This document shows, one piece after another, positions 47,836-58,929 of a DNA stretch of 64,000 nt; the first letter of the stretch is position 1; every line of letters starts with the position of its first letter. The stretch is from Cyclina sinensis (taxonomy: Eukaryota; Mollusca; Bivalvia; Venerida; Veneridae). The notes under the pieces were generated by a model that had not been told where the DNA came from, did no database searches, and was given only the letters and a program-made list of their open reading frames with translations. Both the position numbers and the translations under genes were made by a program. The stretch spans positions 22,938,977 through 23,002,976 of the forward strand of contig JAAONU010000010.1 of the NCBI GenBank assembly GCA_012932295.1, in the 5' to 3' direction.

Positions 47836-49405
47836 TAGCTCACCTGTCACGTAGTGACAGAGTGAGCTTTTCTGATCACATTTTGTCCGTCGTTCGTCCA
47901 TTAACAATTGGTTTGTTAACACTCTAGTGGTCACGTTTTTGCCTCAATTGTCATGAAACTTGGTCAGGATGTTTGTCTCATTAATATCTCGGACGATTTC
48001 GAACAGGGGTTATCAGGGTTGGAAAACTAGGTCACAGAGCCCAAATATAGAAAAACCTTGTTAACACTCTAGAGGCTACCTTTTCAGTCGAAATATCCTG
48101 GAAATTTGTCAGAAATGTTCTAATGATGATTTCTAGCTCAAGTTCAAATATGGGTCATTTGGGTTCAAAAACTAGGTCACGGAGCCCAAAAATAGAAAAA
48201 TCTTGCTTACACTCTAGAGGTTACACTTACAGCCCAAATAATCTTGAAATTTGTAAGAAAGGTTGCTTTGATGATTTCTAGGTCAAGTTCAAATATAGGT
48301 CATCTGGGGTCAAAAACTAGGTCACAGAGCCCAAATATTGAAAAACCTTGTTAACACTCTAGAGGTAACATTTTTAGACCAAATAATCTGGAAATCTGTC
48401 AGGAAGGTTGCTTCTATGATTTCTAGCTCAAGTTAAAATATGGGTCATCTTGGTTCAAAAACTAGGTCACGGAGCCCAAAAATAGAAACATCTTGTTAAC
48501 ACTCTAGAGATTACATTTTCAGCCCAAATAATCTGGAAATTTGTCAGAAAGGTTGCCTCAAAGATTTCTAGCACAAATTCAAATATGGGTCATCTGGGTT
48601 CAAAAACTAGGTCACAGAGCCCAAAAATAGAAAAATCTTGTTAACACTCTAGAGGTTACATTTTCAGCCCAAATAATCTGGAAATTTGTCAGAAAAATTG
48701 CCTTGAGGATTTCTAGATCAGGTTTGAGTATGGGTCATCTGGGATCAAAAACTAGGTCACAGAGTTCAAATATGGAAAAACCTTGTTGATATTCTAAAGG
48801 TAGCATTTTCGGTCCAAATAACCTGGAAATTTGTCAGAAAGATTCTACGGATGATTTCTAGCTCAGTTTTGAATATAGGTTCTCTGGAGTCAAAAACTAG
48901 GTCACAGAGCCCGAAAGTAGAAAACCTTGTAAAAGCTCTAGAGGTTACATTTTTAGTCCAAATGTCCTTGAAATTTGTCAGAAAGGTTGTTTCAATGATT
49001 TCTAGCTCAAATTTGGATATGGGTCATCTGGGATCAAAAACTAGGTCACATGGTACAAATATGTAAAAAAACTTTTTAACACTCCAGAGGTTACATTTTT
49101 AGTCCAAATATCCTGGAAATTTGTCATACAGGTTTTTTTGATGATTTGTAGCTCAAGTTTGGATATGGGTTATCTGGGGTCAACAACTAGGTCACAAAAC
49201 CTAAATATCGAGAAACCTTGTTAACACTCTAAATGCTATGTTTTCAGTCCAAATATCTTGGAAATTTGTCAAAGAGATTGTTTCAATAATTTCTAGGTCA
49301 AGTTCGAATATGGGTCATCTGGGGTCAATTAACCAGGTCCATAGCAACTTTGTTAAAACAGTCATACTCAGGTGAGCAATACAGGGCCATCATGGCCCTC
49401 TTGTT
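47836..49405 (-). mobile_element. Clam tandem-repeat element, family 1, copy B (inverted relative of 5404-7781)
   Basis: Begins 'agctcacctgtcacgtagtg' and ends 'actcaggtgagcaatacagg' plus the near-palindrome 'agggccatcatggccct'. The interior holds about nine ~146-bp units with 'aaaaactaggtcacagagcc' and 'gatttctagctcaagtt', the reverse complement of the copy A unit. It lies in intron 2 of the LolA-like gene. A short frame at 48851-49066 follows the repeat and is not a gene. Confidence 0.85.
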
Positions 49406-49424
49406 TTAAAGAAAAAAAAAGATC

Positions 49425-49655
49425 GGTGGTCCAGTGGTAAGGCGCTGGACTGGTACCCAGGGTTCGCGAGGTCGATCGCCGCTCCTCCACTAACAGTACT
49501 GTCTTTTAGATGAGACGTTAACTCAAGGTCCAATATATCAGTGCTTTACACTGAGCATACAAAAGAACCAGGGGTGTGTCTGGAATGGGTTGTTTCCTGT
49601 ATCTTGCATCCCCCACAAAATAAAACAACTAATTTCTGGGGGCGTCGGGCAACTA
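49425..49655 (+). mobile_element. tRNA-derived SINE (family also at 40685)
   Basis: The head 'gtggtccagtggtaaggcgc' is a good A box, and 'gaggtcgatcgcc' a B box. The body 'gctcctccactaac', 'gatgagacgtt', 'cactgagcatacaaaagaac' and 'gggggcgtcgggcaac' matches the minus-strand copy near 40.7 kb. It is inserted directly after clam element copy B in intron 2. Confidence 0.78.
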
Positions 49656-50072
49656 CATGTAGTACCGAATACATATTATTCGAATAGAGAGAGTTTTTAC
49701 ATGTTGCCATCTCACGGTGTCTGAGCATGCGCAGTATGTATTTGTAGGCATTCTAGAGCTAAGAAATGGGGGACCAAAGTCCCCGCAGCGGTTACTTCCC
49801 CTGATCAGTACAGAAACCTCAAATGAAAATTCGTTACAGAGCCGAAATATATTCTTTTCACTTTTAATTTTAAATGTTCATACTTTCTATCACTTTAGTT
49901 TTCTTTCATTTAATTGTTATGCTTAATGTGCAAAAAGGTAAAAAATGTAAAAAAAAAAAAAGAATATTTCGTAAAAATAACGAAAGTAGATTGTTTTGGT
50001 CACATGGTAACGTATAGTCACGTGGGTTATAGTGGTGGCAGAGCTTGACGTAACCAGTGCGAGGAGTTTGAT

Positions 50073-50453
50073 GGGGGACATTAGTGGGTTATCTACCCTG
50101 AATATTCTCTGATATTACACTGGTCCTTCCATTTGGATTCCTCTGCTTTTTCTCTTTTGTTATGGTGATAATTAAGCCTAATTATTTGCAACAGTGGTAG
50201 TCAGATTACACATGTTGTGTTTAGCAACATGTTTTGTTAACACCATTATCTTTGTTTGTTTTTTGTTATAATCTTGACTTTTTATTTAATATATAAGTGA
50301 CAATTTTCACAACTAAAACTCAAAACCATCAAATTAAAAACAAGGATAAATTCAGAGGATTCCAACTGAAAGGATCAATGTGCTACATTGTGTATTTGGT
50401 CTACCTTTGATGTTATCTGAGTAAGGGAGATAATTTGTTATCAGGAATGTCCC
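50073..50453 (-). mobile_element. Foldback/MITE-type element, copy 2 (inverted relative of 37782-38157)
   Basis: Opens 'gggggacattagtgggttat' and closes 'taatttgttatcaggaatgtccc'. It contains 'ggtccttccatttggattcc' and later 'ggattccaactgaaaggatc', the two halves of the foldback. It aligns along its length with the reverse complement of copy 1. Located in intron 2. Confidence 0.85.
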
Positions 50454-50887
50454 TCAGTGGAACGTCAGTCAATATTTTATTAAGATTAGAGAGCCATCCA
50501 TTAAAAAAAATCCTTATCACTAAAAGAAAGTGATGCGAGCACTTCGTTGCTTTTGTAAAAAGCTCTGTACAATTCAAACGAAAGAAAAGAGAGGCACGTG
50601 AACCAGTATCTTTTTTTCTGTTGTAGATAATAGAATTGAAATCTAGAATAACGATGTTAATCTGGTCTGTTGCCGTCATATCGACCGGTTTATGTCAAGA
50701 ATCTGCATAAAAGCGTAGCACCTGTGAAGTCATTTGATGACAAAAGAACTTTGATGTAGTAATTCACACTCTTGCAATATTCAAACAATAAATTATTACT
50801 GCAATTTTGCCCATTTTTTCCTAAAGACAACATCTATGTTACCCTAATTGTCTTTTATAACTGTCTTTTGTCTGTTATATTTTTCAG

Positions 50888-51016
50888 ACACCGGTTGGTG
50901 TATATTGCCAGGGAGCAGTTAATACTAAGCCACTACCAGTTTTGCCCAATGCACTCCATTTTGCAGCAGAAATTATATGCAATCAAGAGGAGTCCGTGTC
51001 TGTCACTTACACGGAG
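50888..51016 (+). CDS. LolA-like gene, exon 3 (start of second unit)
   Basis: A 129-bp exon, phase 0 at both ends, acceptor 'ttatatttttcag' and donor 'gtaaat'. It encodes 43 residues: 'TPVGVYCQGAVNTKPLPVLP' then 'NALHFAAEIICNQEESVSV' and 'TYTE'. The T-P-x-G-x-x-C-x-G and KPLPxLP pattern is what I remember as the start of each LolA-like unit in this family, so it is the strongest family signature in the window. It joins exon 2 exactly in phase. Confidence 0.85.
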
Positions 51017-51179
51017 GTAAATATATTTTAAGGTGTTTTGACAAAAGAGTCCTTATGAACGAGCATGACATAATGTCATAATAATGCCGAAAAGAGACTT
51101 CAATATCGTTGGGCATTATTTAAATGGCATCGCATCTAAAACCATTTTGCAAAGAAAGCATGATGTGATAGCACAGTTT

Positions 51180-51465
51180 ATAGCCGGACTATGATAAACA
51201 TAGTATAAAACCTTTTATCATGAAACCTTGGCTTACTAGTACAGTTTATCGCCGGAATTGATAAACAGTCTAAAACCGCTTTGCAAGAAACCGTGGCATA
51301 CTAGTACAGTTTATCGCCGGAATGTGATAAACAGTCTAAAACCGCTTTGCAAGAAACCATGGCTTACTAGTACAGTTTATCGCAGGATTATGATTAACCG
51401 TCTTAAACCACTTTGCAAGAAACTGTGGCTTACTAGCACAGTTTATTGCTGGAATATGATAAACA
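51180..51465 (+). repeat. ~66-bp tandem repeat, 4-5 copies (intron 3)
   Basis: Units contain 'agtacagtttatcgccgga', 'gataaacagtctaaaaccgc' and 'tttgcaagaaacc'. Periods of 65 and 66 bases between 51241, 51306 and 51372. Because 66 is divisible by three, a plus frame stays open (51258-51500) and encodes a 22-residue repeat. It is intronic and not supported as coding. Confidence 0.9.
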
Positions 51466-52051
51466 TAGTTTTTTCTATTTCCGGTATCAGAAAAGATTGA
51501 TATGTCTGTTTCTGTTAAACATTCACACATAACGCCCCTTTTATTGTGAAGTGTCACAATTCTTTTTTGGAAACAGTTTTTAAAATCAAGAAATTATGAA
51601 AAACTTCAGACCAAATTAATGGAGAAAAAAGATATTATTCCTACGCAACCAATGATTTACGCAAGGTTTTCAGGTATATGTGAGTTACACTCATTCAAGC
51701 GACTCATAACGCTTTTATTTTTCCATAATCCAAAAGAGGGTAAATATTTTTAAATTTTCCACTTTTGTTTTAAAATTGGACGACTCAAGAGACTACTATG
51801 TGTTTGATAAAAGCATCTTTCCTAAAGCTATGTTTAAAACTGGTTAGTCATCGGTTAGTCATCGGTTGTGACCAGTAGCCACCAAAAACATACCCCTAGA
51901 ATTGTTATTACTCTTGTTCACTTCCAAAGAAGGTGACAGACTCATTATTTACTTTACCATTTAGCAATAAGTGTTTTTTTCTGACTTAATACATACATCT
52001 ATTTCTTCTATGTTAGCTTTTATATTTCGTTATCCGTGTATCAACTTACAG

Positions 52052-52152
52052 GAATGGTTCGAATATGAAATGCGTGTCGGTATATTACTATTTGCCAAGT
52101 GATGGGCTAACCCCTTTGCACCGTGAAAAGAGGATAGAAGATTACATTACAG
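52052..52152 (+). CDS. LolA-like gene, exon 4, frameshifted
   Basis: Acceptor 'cgtgtatcaacttacag', donor 'gtaata'. In the phase set by exon 3 it begins 'EWFEYEMRV', a good match to the family's E-W-Y-D-type continuation, but meets TGA at 52100. One base later the other frame reads 'YYYLPSDGLTPLHREKRIED' and 'YITG', also family-like (R-I-x-D-Y-x-T-G). The switch lies between about 52073 and 52085. This is a single-base insertion (or two-base loss) in the genome, or a sequence error. After correction the exon ends in phase 1. Confidence 0.7.
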
Positions 52153-52159
52153 GTAATAC

Positions 52160-53530
52160 TTATTTACAAATTACTAGTATTATCTAAATCTAGAATAAGT
52201 CATAAAATGAACAATGGTACAAATGTAATTTCCGTCTTTACATCAAAATTGGTATAAACTTCTTTATATAACATATATAAATATTTGGAACAATGCATTT
52301 ATGCGTCTGTATAGAGACTTAATATGACGTACCTCTTGTCTCACTACACAGTGTGTATAGAAACCAGAGGCTCATCATAAGATATAAAGATAAATCCTCA
52401 ACACAATGTCTATATATCAATCAAAGGCTTATCAAAAGCTATATGGAGACTATTTAATTTCAGCCAAAAGTTTATATGGAAGCTTTTGATGAGCATTTAC
52501 AGAGGCTAATATATTCTTAGCACAAAGTTCTTACAAACATGAAAGTCCGTAACAGAATACACAACCCAGAGCAGGATTCGAACTCCGAATTCTCCCGCGT
52601 GACAGGCCAACAGTATCCAGTGGGCAAAATAATCGATTCTTGACGCAACTGTCAGAGGTTGTATTTAGAGAATTATGGGGAGGAATGCGCCAGAGCGTAA
52701 CAAGTCTACACATAAACCAAATGGCATCAAAATTTTATAAAGACTAAAAAGTTTTAGTACAAAGTCTGTTTAGATACCATATGCCAACCAGGTTTATTGG
52801 CATATTTCGACAAACACTTAAACGTAACCCATAATTCAAGATAACTGAAAACATGTGGAGCAATCTTTATACACGAGGAGTAATGTTTGAGTCCGCTAGT
52901 GTTGTAGAAGTTTTATTTTCTAAGACGGATAAATTTCAATAAAGTGAGATGTTACTGTTATCCGCATCCATTGATTTCAGTCTTCAAAAACTTTGTCCTT
53001 AATGCTCAGTTTCGAATTCTGAATCGCCCATGAATGATAAGTCGCAACGAAAACTGAATATTATATAATTTAATTTAATTTAGAATGAAGACAGTCAAGG
53101 GTTCTTTTTTGACAGGGGCCAGTACATTTACGAAGGACAAGTAAGTTTGAGTCTGATTAATTTAAGCCTTATTGATACTGGCCTTTTTATGATCAAATTT
53201 GTCAGTAAAAATAACTTTTTTGAAGACTGTTACCACTTTCTTTACATTTCATATCATTGGTAGTATCACACTGAAAATTATCGGCGATTCTCCTAGAAAA
53301 TCGCTTTAGATTTAATGCGCAGACATAATTTGCGGAAAATGCCGCTGATTACCAAGTTTGCACGATTAACCGTACTCAGACTCGTACAGCATAAGGTTGT
53401 AAATTTGTACCTAACTTTTGTACTTGGCAGTTATGAAGCTATTTATTCTATTTTTACACTAACATTTAGCTTTTGCTACAGGCCATTTGTCACTTGCTTT
53501 ATTCAAATTCCTTAGAATTGTGCTTTTGTT
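52160..53530. other. Intron 4: expected exon not found; SINE-like tRNA head on minus strand
   Basis: By comparison with exon 1, a segment between the exon 4 and exon 5 sequences is missing. The only splice-bordered candidate I see is a 25-base micro-exon at 53116-53140 (acceptor 'ttttttgacag', donor 'gtaagt'). It fits exon 4 in phase but not exon 5. At 52560-52640 the minus strand has an A-box-like 'ctgttggcctgtcacg' and a B box, 'gagttcgaatcctg', which is a tRNA-derived SINE head. Near 52370-52490, short imperfect repeats with 'aaggcttatcaaaagctata' occur. Confidence 0.4.
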
Positions 53531-53535
53531 TAAAG

Positions 53536-53637
53536 AGATCAGTGCACGGTATTAAATGTGATGTATGGATAACAGAGACAGATGACTGGCCTTCCCCAGG
53601 AAGCCCAAACACAACTTTTGAATGGTTTTTAGCAGCG
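53536..53637 (+). CDS. LolA-like gene, exon 5 (second GIxCDxW motif)
   Basis: A 102-bp exon, phase 0-0, acceptor 'tgcttttgtttaaag', donor 'gtatgt'. It encodes 34 residues: 'RSVHGIKCDVWITETDDW', then 'PSPGSPNTTFEWFLAA'. It is the counterpart of the 'VRGITCDLW...IDWYFSG' end of exon 1, showing that the protein contains two units. Unlike exon 1, the unit is split here by an intron before R-S-V. NTT is a possible N-glycosylation site. Confidence 0.85.
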
Positions 53638-53980
53638 GTATGTTCCTGTCTTAAATATTTGACTTTTCATCTAGTCGACATAAGACGACGAAGTCCAACT
53701 TATAGCTTCAATTTTGCAGAAGCAGTTTTTGCTTTGTGCCAATTTAAAGTCTTTATCTATTTTCCCCTTTTTTCAATTGTAATTGAATCCATTCATTTCA
53801 GCGTAGGAGTATTATAATTCAAAACAAATTTCGTGTTTTAAACGTTACACTATGTATGTGAGGGAATAGGAGTTCAGTCTATTTGTTAAATTTCAAAACA
53901 TATTTAATTTTCAGACTTAGATGAAAAGAGCAACCATGACTCCTCTTATATTTTCATTAAGATAAATTCTTTTCTTCCAG

Positions 53981-54055
53981 TCTGAATATACGACTGACAA
54001 TGGTTACAAAAGGTCGATGTCGATTCCAGTAAGACTAAAGCTAAGGACATCTTTG
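53981..54055 (+). CDS. LolA-like gene, exon 6
   Basis: A 75-bp exon, phase 0-0, with a strong acceptor 'attcttttcttccag' and a weaker donor 'gtgcgt'. It encodes 'SEYTTDNGYKRSMSIPVRLK' and 'LRTSL', matching the family's stretch of basic residues before I/V-P-V-R. A TAA follows only in the intron. The join to exons 5 and 7 is in phase. Confidence 0.75.
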
Positions 54056-54744
54056 GTGCGTTAACATTTATCTTATTTTATTATACTAACAAACAGGGCA
54101 GTAATATAGCATGTTGCTTATAAATATACCATAAATTTAACAGAAGCACAACATGTGACTGTTTTATAATTAACACTGTTAGCCTCATTTTGAAGTTGAG
54201 AATCTTACGTATATTTGCCATCTTTACGCGTGTTACAAGATTAGAAAACATTATATATAGTACGATTTTGTTTATTTCTCCATCACCATTTAAACCAAAA
54301 TTCTCAGAAGAGATTAGTTGCAAGCCTAGTTAAGCATATCGACAACCTACAATTATGTCAGAAGTGTTTCAAATCATTGATTTCCATTAGTTTAATGCAT
54401 GAACATTTTAACGTCTCCTAAACTTTCTGACATATTTTAAACAATCTTTACATTTCATATGTGCCAAGCCTTGAGCATTATCAACATTTAGGGTGGATAA
54501 ACATTTGTTTTTTTCCCTTGAAAAGTGAGTTCATAGTTAGTAATTATTTTGCAATAATAACAAATCATATGTATGAACAGCTAGTAAATTTCACATATAT
54601 TCAAATACACAAAAAATGCTGTCATAACTGAATGAAGGATAAATCATTATGAGGTAGAATTTCTTTCAATATGCACACTCACCCCACCCATTTCAAATGT
54701 CTGACAGTCAGTTGGCCAGTCTACAGAATATATAAGCTTTATGT

Positions 54745-57385
54745 TTGAGCCAGCTGAATGTTTGAGCTAGCTGAATGTTTGAGCCAACTGAATGTTTGAG
54801 CCAGCTGAATATTTGAGCCGACTGAATGTATGGGTCAACTGAAAGTTTTTGTTAGCCGAATGTTTGAGCCTGTTGATGAATGTTTGAGCCTGTTGATGAA
54901 TGTTTGAGATAGCTGAATGCTTGAGCCTGTTGATGAATGTATGAGCCTGTTGATGAATGTTTGAGCCTGTTGATGATCGTTTGAGCCTGTGGATGAATGT
55001 TTGAGCCTGTTGATGAATGTTTGAGCCTGTTGATGAATGTTTGAGATAGCTGAATGTTTGAGCCTGTTGATGAATGTATGAGCCTGTTGTTGAATGTTTG
55101 AGATAGCTGAATGTATGAGCCTGTTGATGAATAAATGAGCCTGTTGATGAATGTTTGAGCCTGTTGATGAATGTATGAGCCTGTTGATGAATGTATGAGC
55201 CTGTTGATGAATGTTTGAGCCTGTTGATGAATGTATGAGCCTGTTGATGAATGTTTGAGCCAACTGAAAGTTTGAGCCATCTGAATGTTTGAGCCATCTG
55301 AATAAATGAGCCAGCTGAATATTTGAGCCAACTGAATGTTTGGGTCAACTGAAAGCCTTTGCTAGCTGAATGTTTGAGATAGCTGAATGTTTGAGCCTGT
55401 TGATGAATGTATGAGCCATCTTAATGTTTGAGCCAACTGAAAGTTTGAGCCATCTGAATGTTTGAGCCATCTGAATAAATGAGCCAACTGAATGTTTGAG
55501 CCAGCTGAAGGTATGAACCAACTGAATATTTGAGCCAAATAAATGCTTGAGCCAAAAGGATGTTTAAACCAGCTATATGTTTTAGCCAAATGAATGTGTG
55601 AGCCAGCTTATTGTTTGAGTCAGAAGAATGTTTGAGCCAAATGATAAATGATTGAGCCCAATGAATGTTTGAGCCAACTGAATAATTGAGCCAGCTTAGT
55701 GTTTAAGACATGTGAATGTTTAAACCAAACATAATATTTTAGCGAAATGAAAGTTATCAGCCAACTGATTTTTAGCCAACGGAATGTTTGAGCCAGCTGA
55801 ATGTTTGATCCTGTTGATTGTTTGAGCCAACTGAATGTTTGAGCCAACTGAATGTTTGAGCCAGCTGAATGTTTGAGCTATCTGATTTTTTTAGCCAACT
55901 GAATGGTTAGCAAACTGATGAATGGTTGAGCCAACTGAATGTTTGACCAATCTGAATATTTCAGCCAGCTGAATGGTTGAGCTGACTGATGAATGTTTGG
56001 GCCAACTGTAGGCTTGAGCCAACATAATATTTGAGACAGATGAAGGTTAAAGACATCTGCATATTTGAGCCAGTTGATGCATGTTTAAGAACTGAATGTT
56101 TGAGCCAGCTGAAAGTTTGGACCAACTAGATTTTTAAGCAAACTGAATGTTTGAGCCAGCTGAAAGTTTGGACCAACTAGACTTTTAAGCAAACTGAATG
56201 TTTGAGCCAGCTGAAAGTTTGGACCAACTAGACTTTTAAGCAAACTGAATGTTTGAGCCAGCTGAAAGTTTGGACCAACTAGATTTTTAAGCAAACTGAA
56301 TGTTTGAGCCAGCTGAAAGTTTGGACCAACTAGACTTTTAAGCAAACTGAATGTTTGAGCCAGCTGAAAGTTTGGACCAACTAGACTTTTAAGCAACTGA
56401 ATGTTTGAGCCAGCTGAAAGTTTGGACCAACTAGATTTTTAAGCAAACTGAATGTTTGAGCCAGCTGAAAGTTTGGACCAACTAGACTTTTAAGCAAACT
56501 GAATGTTTGAGCCAGCTGAAAGTTTGGACCAACTAGACTTTTAAGCAAACTGAATGTTTGAGCCAGCTGAAAGTTTGGACCAACTAGACTTTTAAGCAAA
56601 CTGAATGTTTGAGCCAGCTGAAAGTTTGGACCAACTAGACTTTTAAGCAAACTGAATGTTTGAGCCAGCTGAAGTTTGGACCAACTAGATTTTTAAGCAA
56701 ACTGAATGTTTAAGTCAACTGATGAATGCTTAAACAAACCCAATTTTTGAGGCAGCTGAATATTTGAGCCAAATGAAAGTTAAAACCAGCCGTATGCTTG
56801 AGCTGGGTGAATGCTTGAGCCAGCTGAATAGTTGAGTTAGCTGGTGTTTGAGCCAGCTGAATGTTTGAATCAGCTAAATGTTAGAGCAATCTGATTGTTT
56901 GAGCAAGCTGAATGTTTAAGCCAGCTGAATTTTTGAGCCATCTGAATGTTTGAGCCAGCTGAATGTTTAAGCCAGCTGAATTTTTGAGCAATCTGAATGT
57001 TTGAGCAAGCTGAATGTTTGAGTCAGCTGAAGAATGTTTGAGCAAGCTGAATATTTGAGCCAGCTGATAAATGTTTGAACCAGCTGAATGTTTATGCCAT
57101 CTGAATGTTTGAGACAGCTTAATGAATGAGACATTTGAATGTTTGAGGCACTTTAATATTTGAACCAGCTGAATGTTTTGGTCAACTGAAAGTTTGAACT
57201 TGCTGATGAATGTTTGAACCATCTTAATGTTTGAGCCAAGCAATTGTTTGAGCCAACTCAATGTTCAAGACAACTGTATGTTTGAGCTAAATAAATGTTT
57301 AAGTCAGATGAGTGTTTGAGTCAACTAAATGTTTTAGCCAACCCAATGTTTCAGCCAACTGAATATTTAAGTCCTCTGAATGTAA
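54745..57385 (-). repeat. 2.6-kb minisatellite on a 17-21-bp unit, with a homogenised 51-bp block (intron 6)
   Basis: The base unit is 'gaatgtttgagccagct' (17 bp) with 'tgttgatgaatgtttgagcc' variants (21 bp, dominant at 54865-55260). At about 56085-56710 the array becomes a nearly identical 51-bp higher-order unit (three 17-mers, 12 copies). It reads on minus as the 17-residue repeat 'SLLKSLVGPNFQLAQTF'. Open frames of 75-193 codons exist in overlapping minus frames throughout, which is expected from the multiples of three. They have no start, splice or composition support. The array lies in the intron between exons 6 and 7. Confidence 0.93.
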
Positions 57386-57389
57386 TAGT

Positions 57390-57979
57390 TCGACATTCGG
57401 ATCGGCAGTGAAACACGAAAGGAGAGAAAAAAATTTGATCGTTTGATCCATAGAAGTCAGCAAAAAAAATTATGAAGTTCTTTATAAGACATGGGATGTT
57501 CTTCCTGACTTTGGTCGTAAAAATATATCAAAGAATTGTTACAGTTGTAGGTACAGACTTTTGCAGCAGCTTTTAATCTGCCTCCAGCTTATATCCATTA
57601 ATCTCTGAAAAGCACAATGCCATTTAAACTATATATAATTAAAGGATAATCATTGGATTATCTGACTGTTTTGGTTCATGGAAACAGTTGCCACTTAACC
57701 GGCAAAAGTTCATACTAGACTAAATGTCTTATGAAAGACCTGTTAAGGCCTAGTTAAATCGAAGACTGGTTTACAATGCATCGGGTCTACGCTTACACAT
57801 TGAAGCTATTTTTGGCATTTTAAGAAGAGTAGTTGGGATTTTTTTTCACCAAAATGTTCTCTGTTACACTAGAAGATTCAGTCATTCCCTTAAAACCAAT
57901 GCGTTATAACACATACACTCAGACCAAGGTTCTTACATATTTTTTAAAATCTTTAATCTTAAGCAAAAGATTTTTACAG
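57390..57979. other. End of intron 6, nothing seen
   Basis: AT-rich intron. The plus frame opening at 57833 runs into exon 7 but its first part lies in the intron. Confidence 0.6.
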
Positions 57980-58097
57980 GCAGACTATACTTATAACATA
58001 TACAGTTATAAAGAAGGGGCCTTTGATGTACTGGAAGTTGACATCAATCCATGTTTCAACTATACAGAAAAGAAATAGTTGTCGTTCTTACTACCAG
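57980..58097 (+). CDS. LolA-like gene, exon 7, with in-frame TAG
   Basis: Acceptor 'aagatttttacag' and a consensus donor 'CAG|gtgagg' at 58098. It encodes 'ADYTYNIYSYKEGAFDVLE' and 'VDINPCFNYTEKK', then TAG at 58076-58078, then 'LSFLLPG' in the same frame. The donor is strong, and the residues after the stop fit both the family (hydrophobic stretch before a glycine) and the phase of exon 8. I therefore place the exon end at 58097 and treat TAG as a premature stop, one substitution from CAG, TGG or AAG. If real, the protein ends here. Confidence 0.75.
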
Positions 58098-58109
58098 GTG
58101 AGGCAGTTT

Positions 58110-58810
58110 TTCTCTCAGCTATTTCCTTTTTAAAAATCAAATGAATTAATAGGGAGCCATGTTTTAGTTAATTTCAGTATACTCTGTTTTTCACTGAAAA
58201 AAAAAAGAACAAACTAGTATTTTGCTTAATTATTCATGAAATGTCAGTGACGGAAATTCCGGAAATAAAACTTAAAAGCAGTACATGTATTCAGAGTAGC
58301 GCTTAAAAATCAAACCACACAGGAAATGAAATAGTTATTTATTCATGAAATATTTCTTGGTACATTGTAATTTACCTTATTATCAGAGTCCAAAATCTGG
58401 CCCTTGGTTGGCTTAAAATCACACCTAGGGCAGAGTCTGAACAATTTTTCCGACATGGTTTATGACAAGATGCATTTTAATGTGTCTGTTTATCCATATT
58501 AGTCTATGTAAAATATCTAATATTAGGGGTGCAGCCAAAACGACCCCAGTGGCAAAGTTTGAACATTCTTGGTAGAGAATATCTACAAATATAAGTCGTG
58601 CACATATTCATTCGGCATTGTCGCATCATCCCTATAATTACGTCAGAAGTGAAGTTAGACAGCTTCACCAAAAAGCTATGTTATAGTAGAAATACACTTA
58701 ATTAATTATTGCCTAAGTACTGCTTTTTTAAAAACAAAAGTGAGATCTTCAGTGTCTTGAGCAATCCGATAACTAGAAAAAATTTCTCGTTTCCTACCCA
58801 CTTCCAGTTA
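58110..58810. other. Intron 7, no feature seen
   Basis: AT-rich intron. Frames here (e.g. 58702-58944 minus) oppose exon 8 and are not supported. Confidence 0.55.
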
Positions 58811-58818
58811 TCTTTCAG

Positions 58819-58927
58819 GAAGTTACCGAGATCTGGTTTCATTAAATTCACGATCCTAATGGCGCTCATGCATGCGGGTAGCACAGACCAACATCCACTT
58901 TCACCCTTTCGCATCACAAACCTGCAG
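58819..58927 (+). CDS. LolA-like gene, exon 8, frameshifted
   Basis: Acceptor 'ttccagttatctttcag', donor 'CAG|gtatgt'. In the phase set by exon 7 it reads 'SYRDLVSLNSRS' and reaches TAA at 58857-58859. One base earlier, the overlapping frame reads 'KFTILMALMHAGSTDQHPLS' and 'PFRITNLQ', which continues the family pattern (L-x-A-L...S-P-x-R-I-x-N-L) and ends in phase 0 to match exon 9. So one base is missing near 58842-58850. The alternative is an acceptor in the lower frame (after 58807), but its phase does not match exon 7. Confidence 0.72.
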
Positions 58928-58929
58928 GT

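Noticed and set aside
49425..49495. tRNA gene in intron 2
   Set aside because: Good A and B boxes but no complementary acceptor stem, and a second SINE copy shares its body.
51258..51500. Plus frame with 22-residue repeats (SLKPLCKKPW)
   Set aside because: 66-bp intronic tandem repeat whose length is a multiple of three. No splice link to the host gene exons.
53116..53140. 25-base micro-exon of the LolA-like gene
   Set aside because: Good borders and fits exon 4 in phase, but its exit phase does not match exon 5 and its seven or so residues carry no family signal.
54767..57261. Long minus-strand frames with 'HQQAHTFINRL' and 'QLAQTF' repeats
   Set aside because: Translation of a 17/21/51-bp intronic minisatellite. 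Overlapping frames are equally open.
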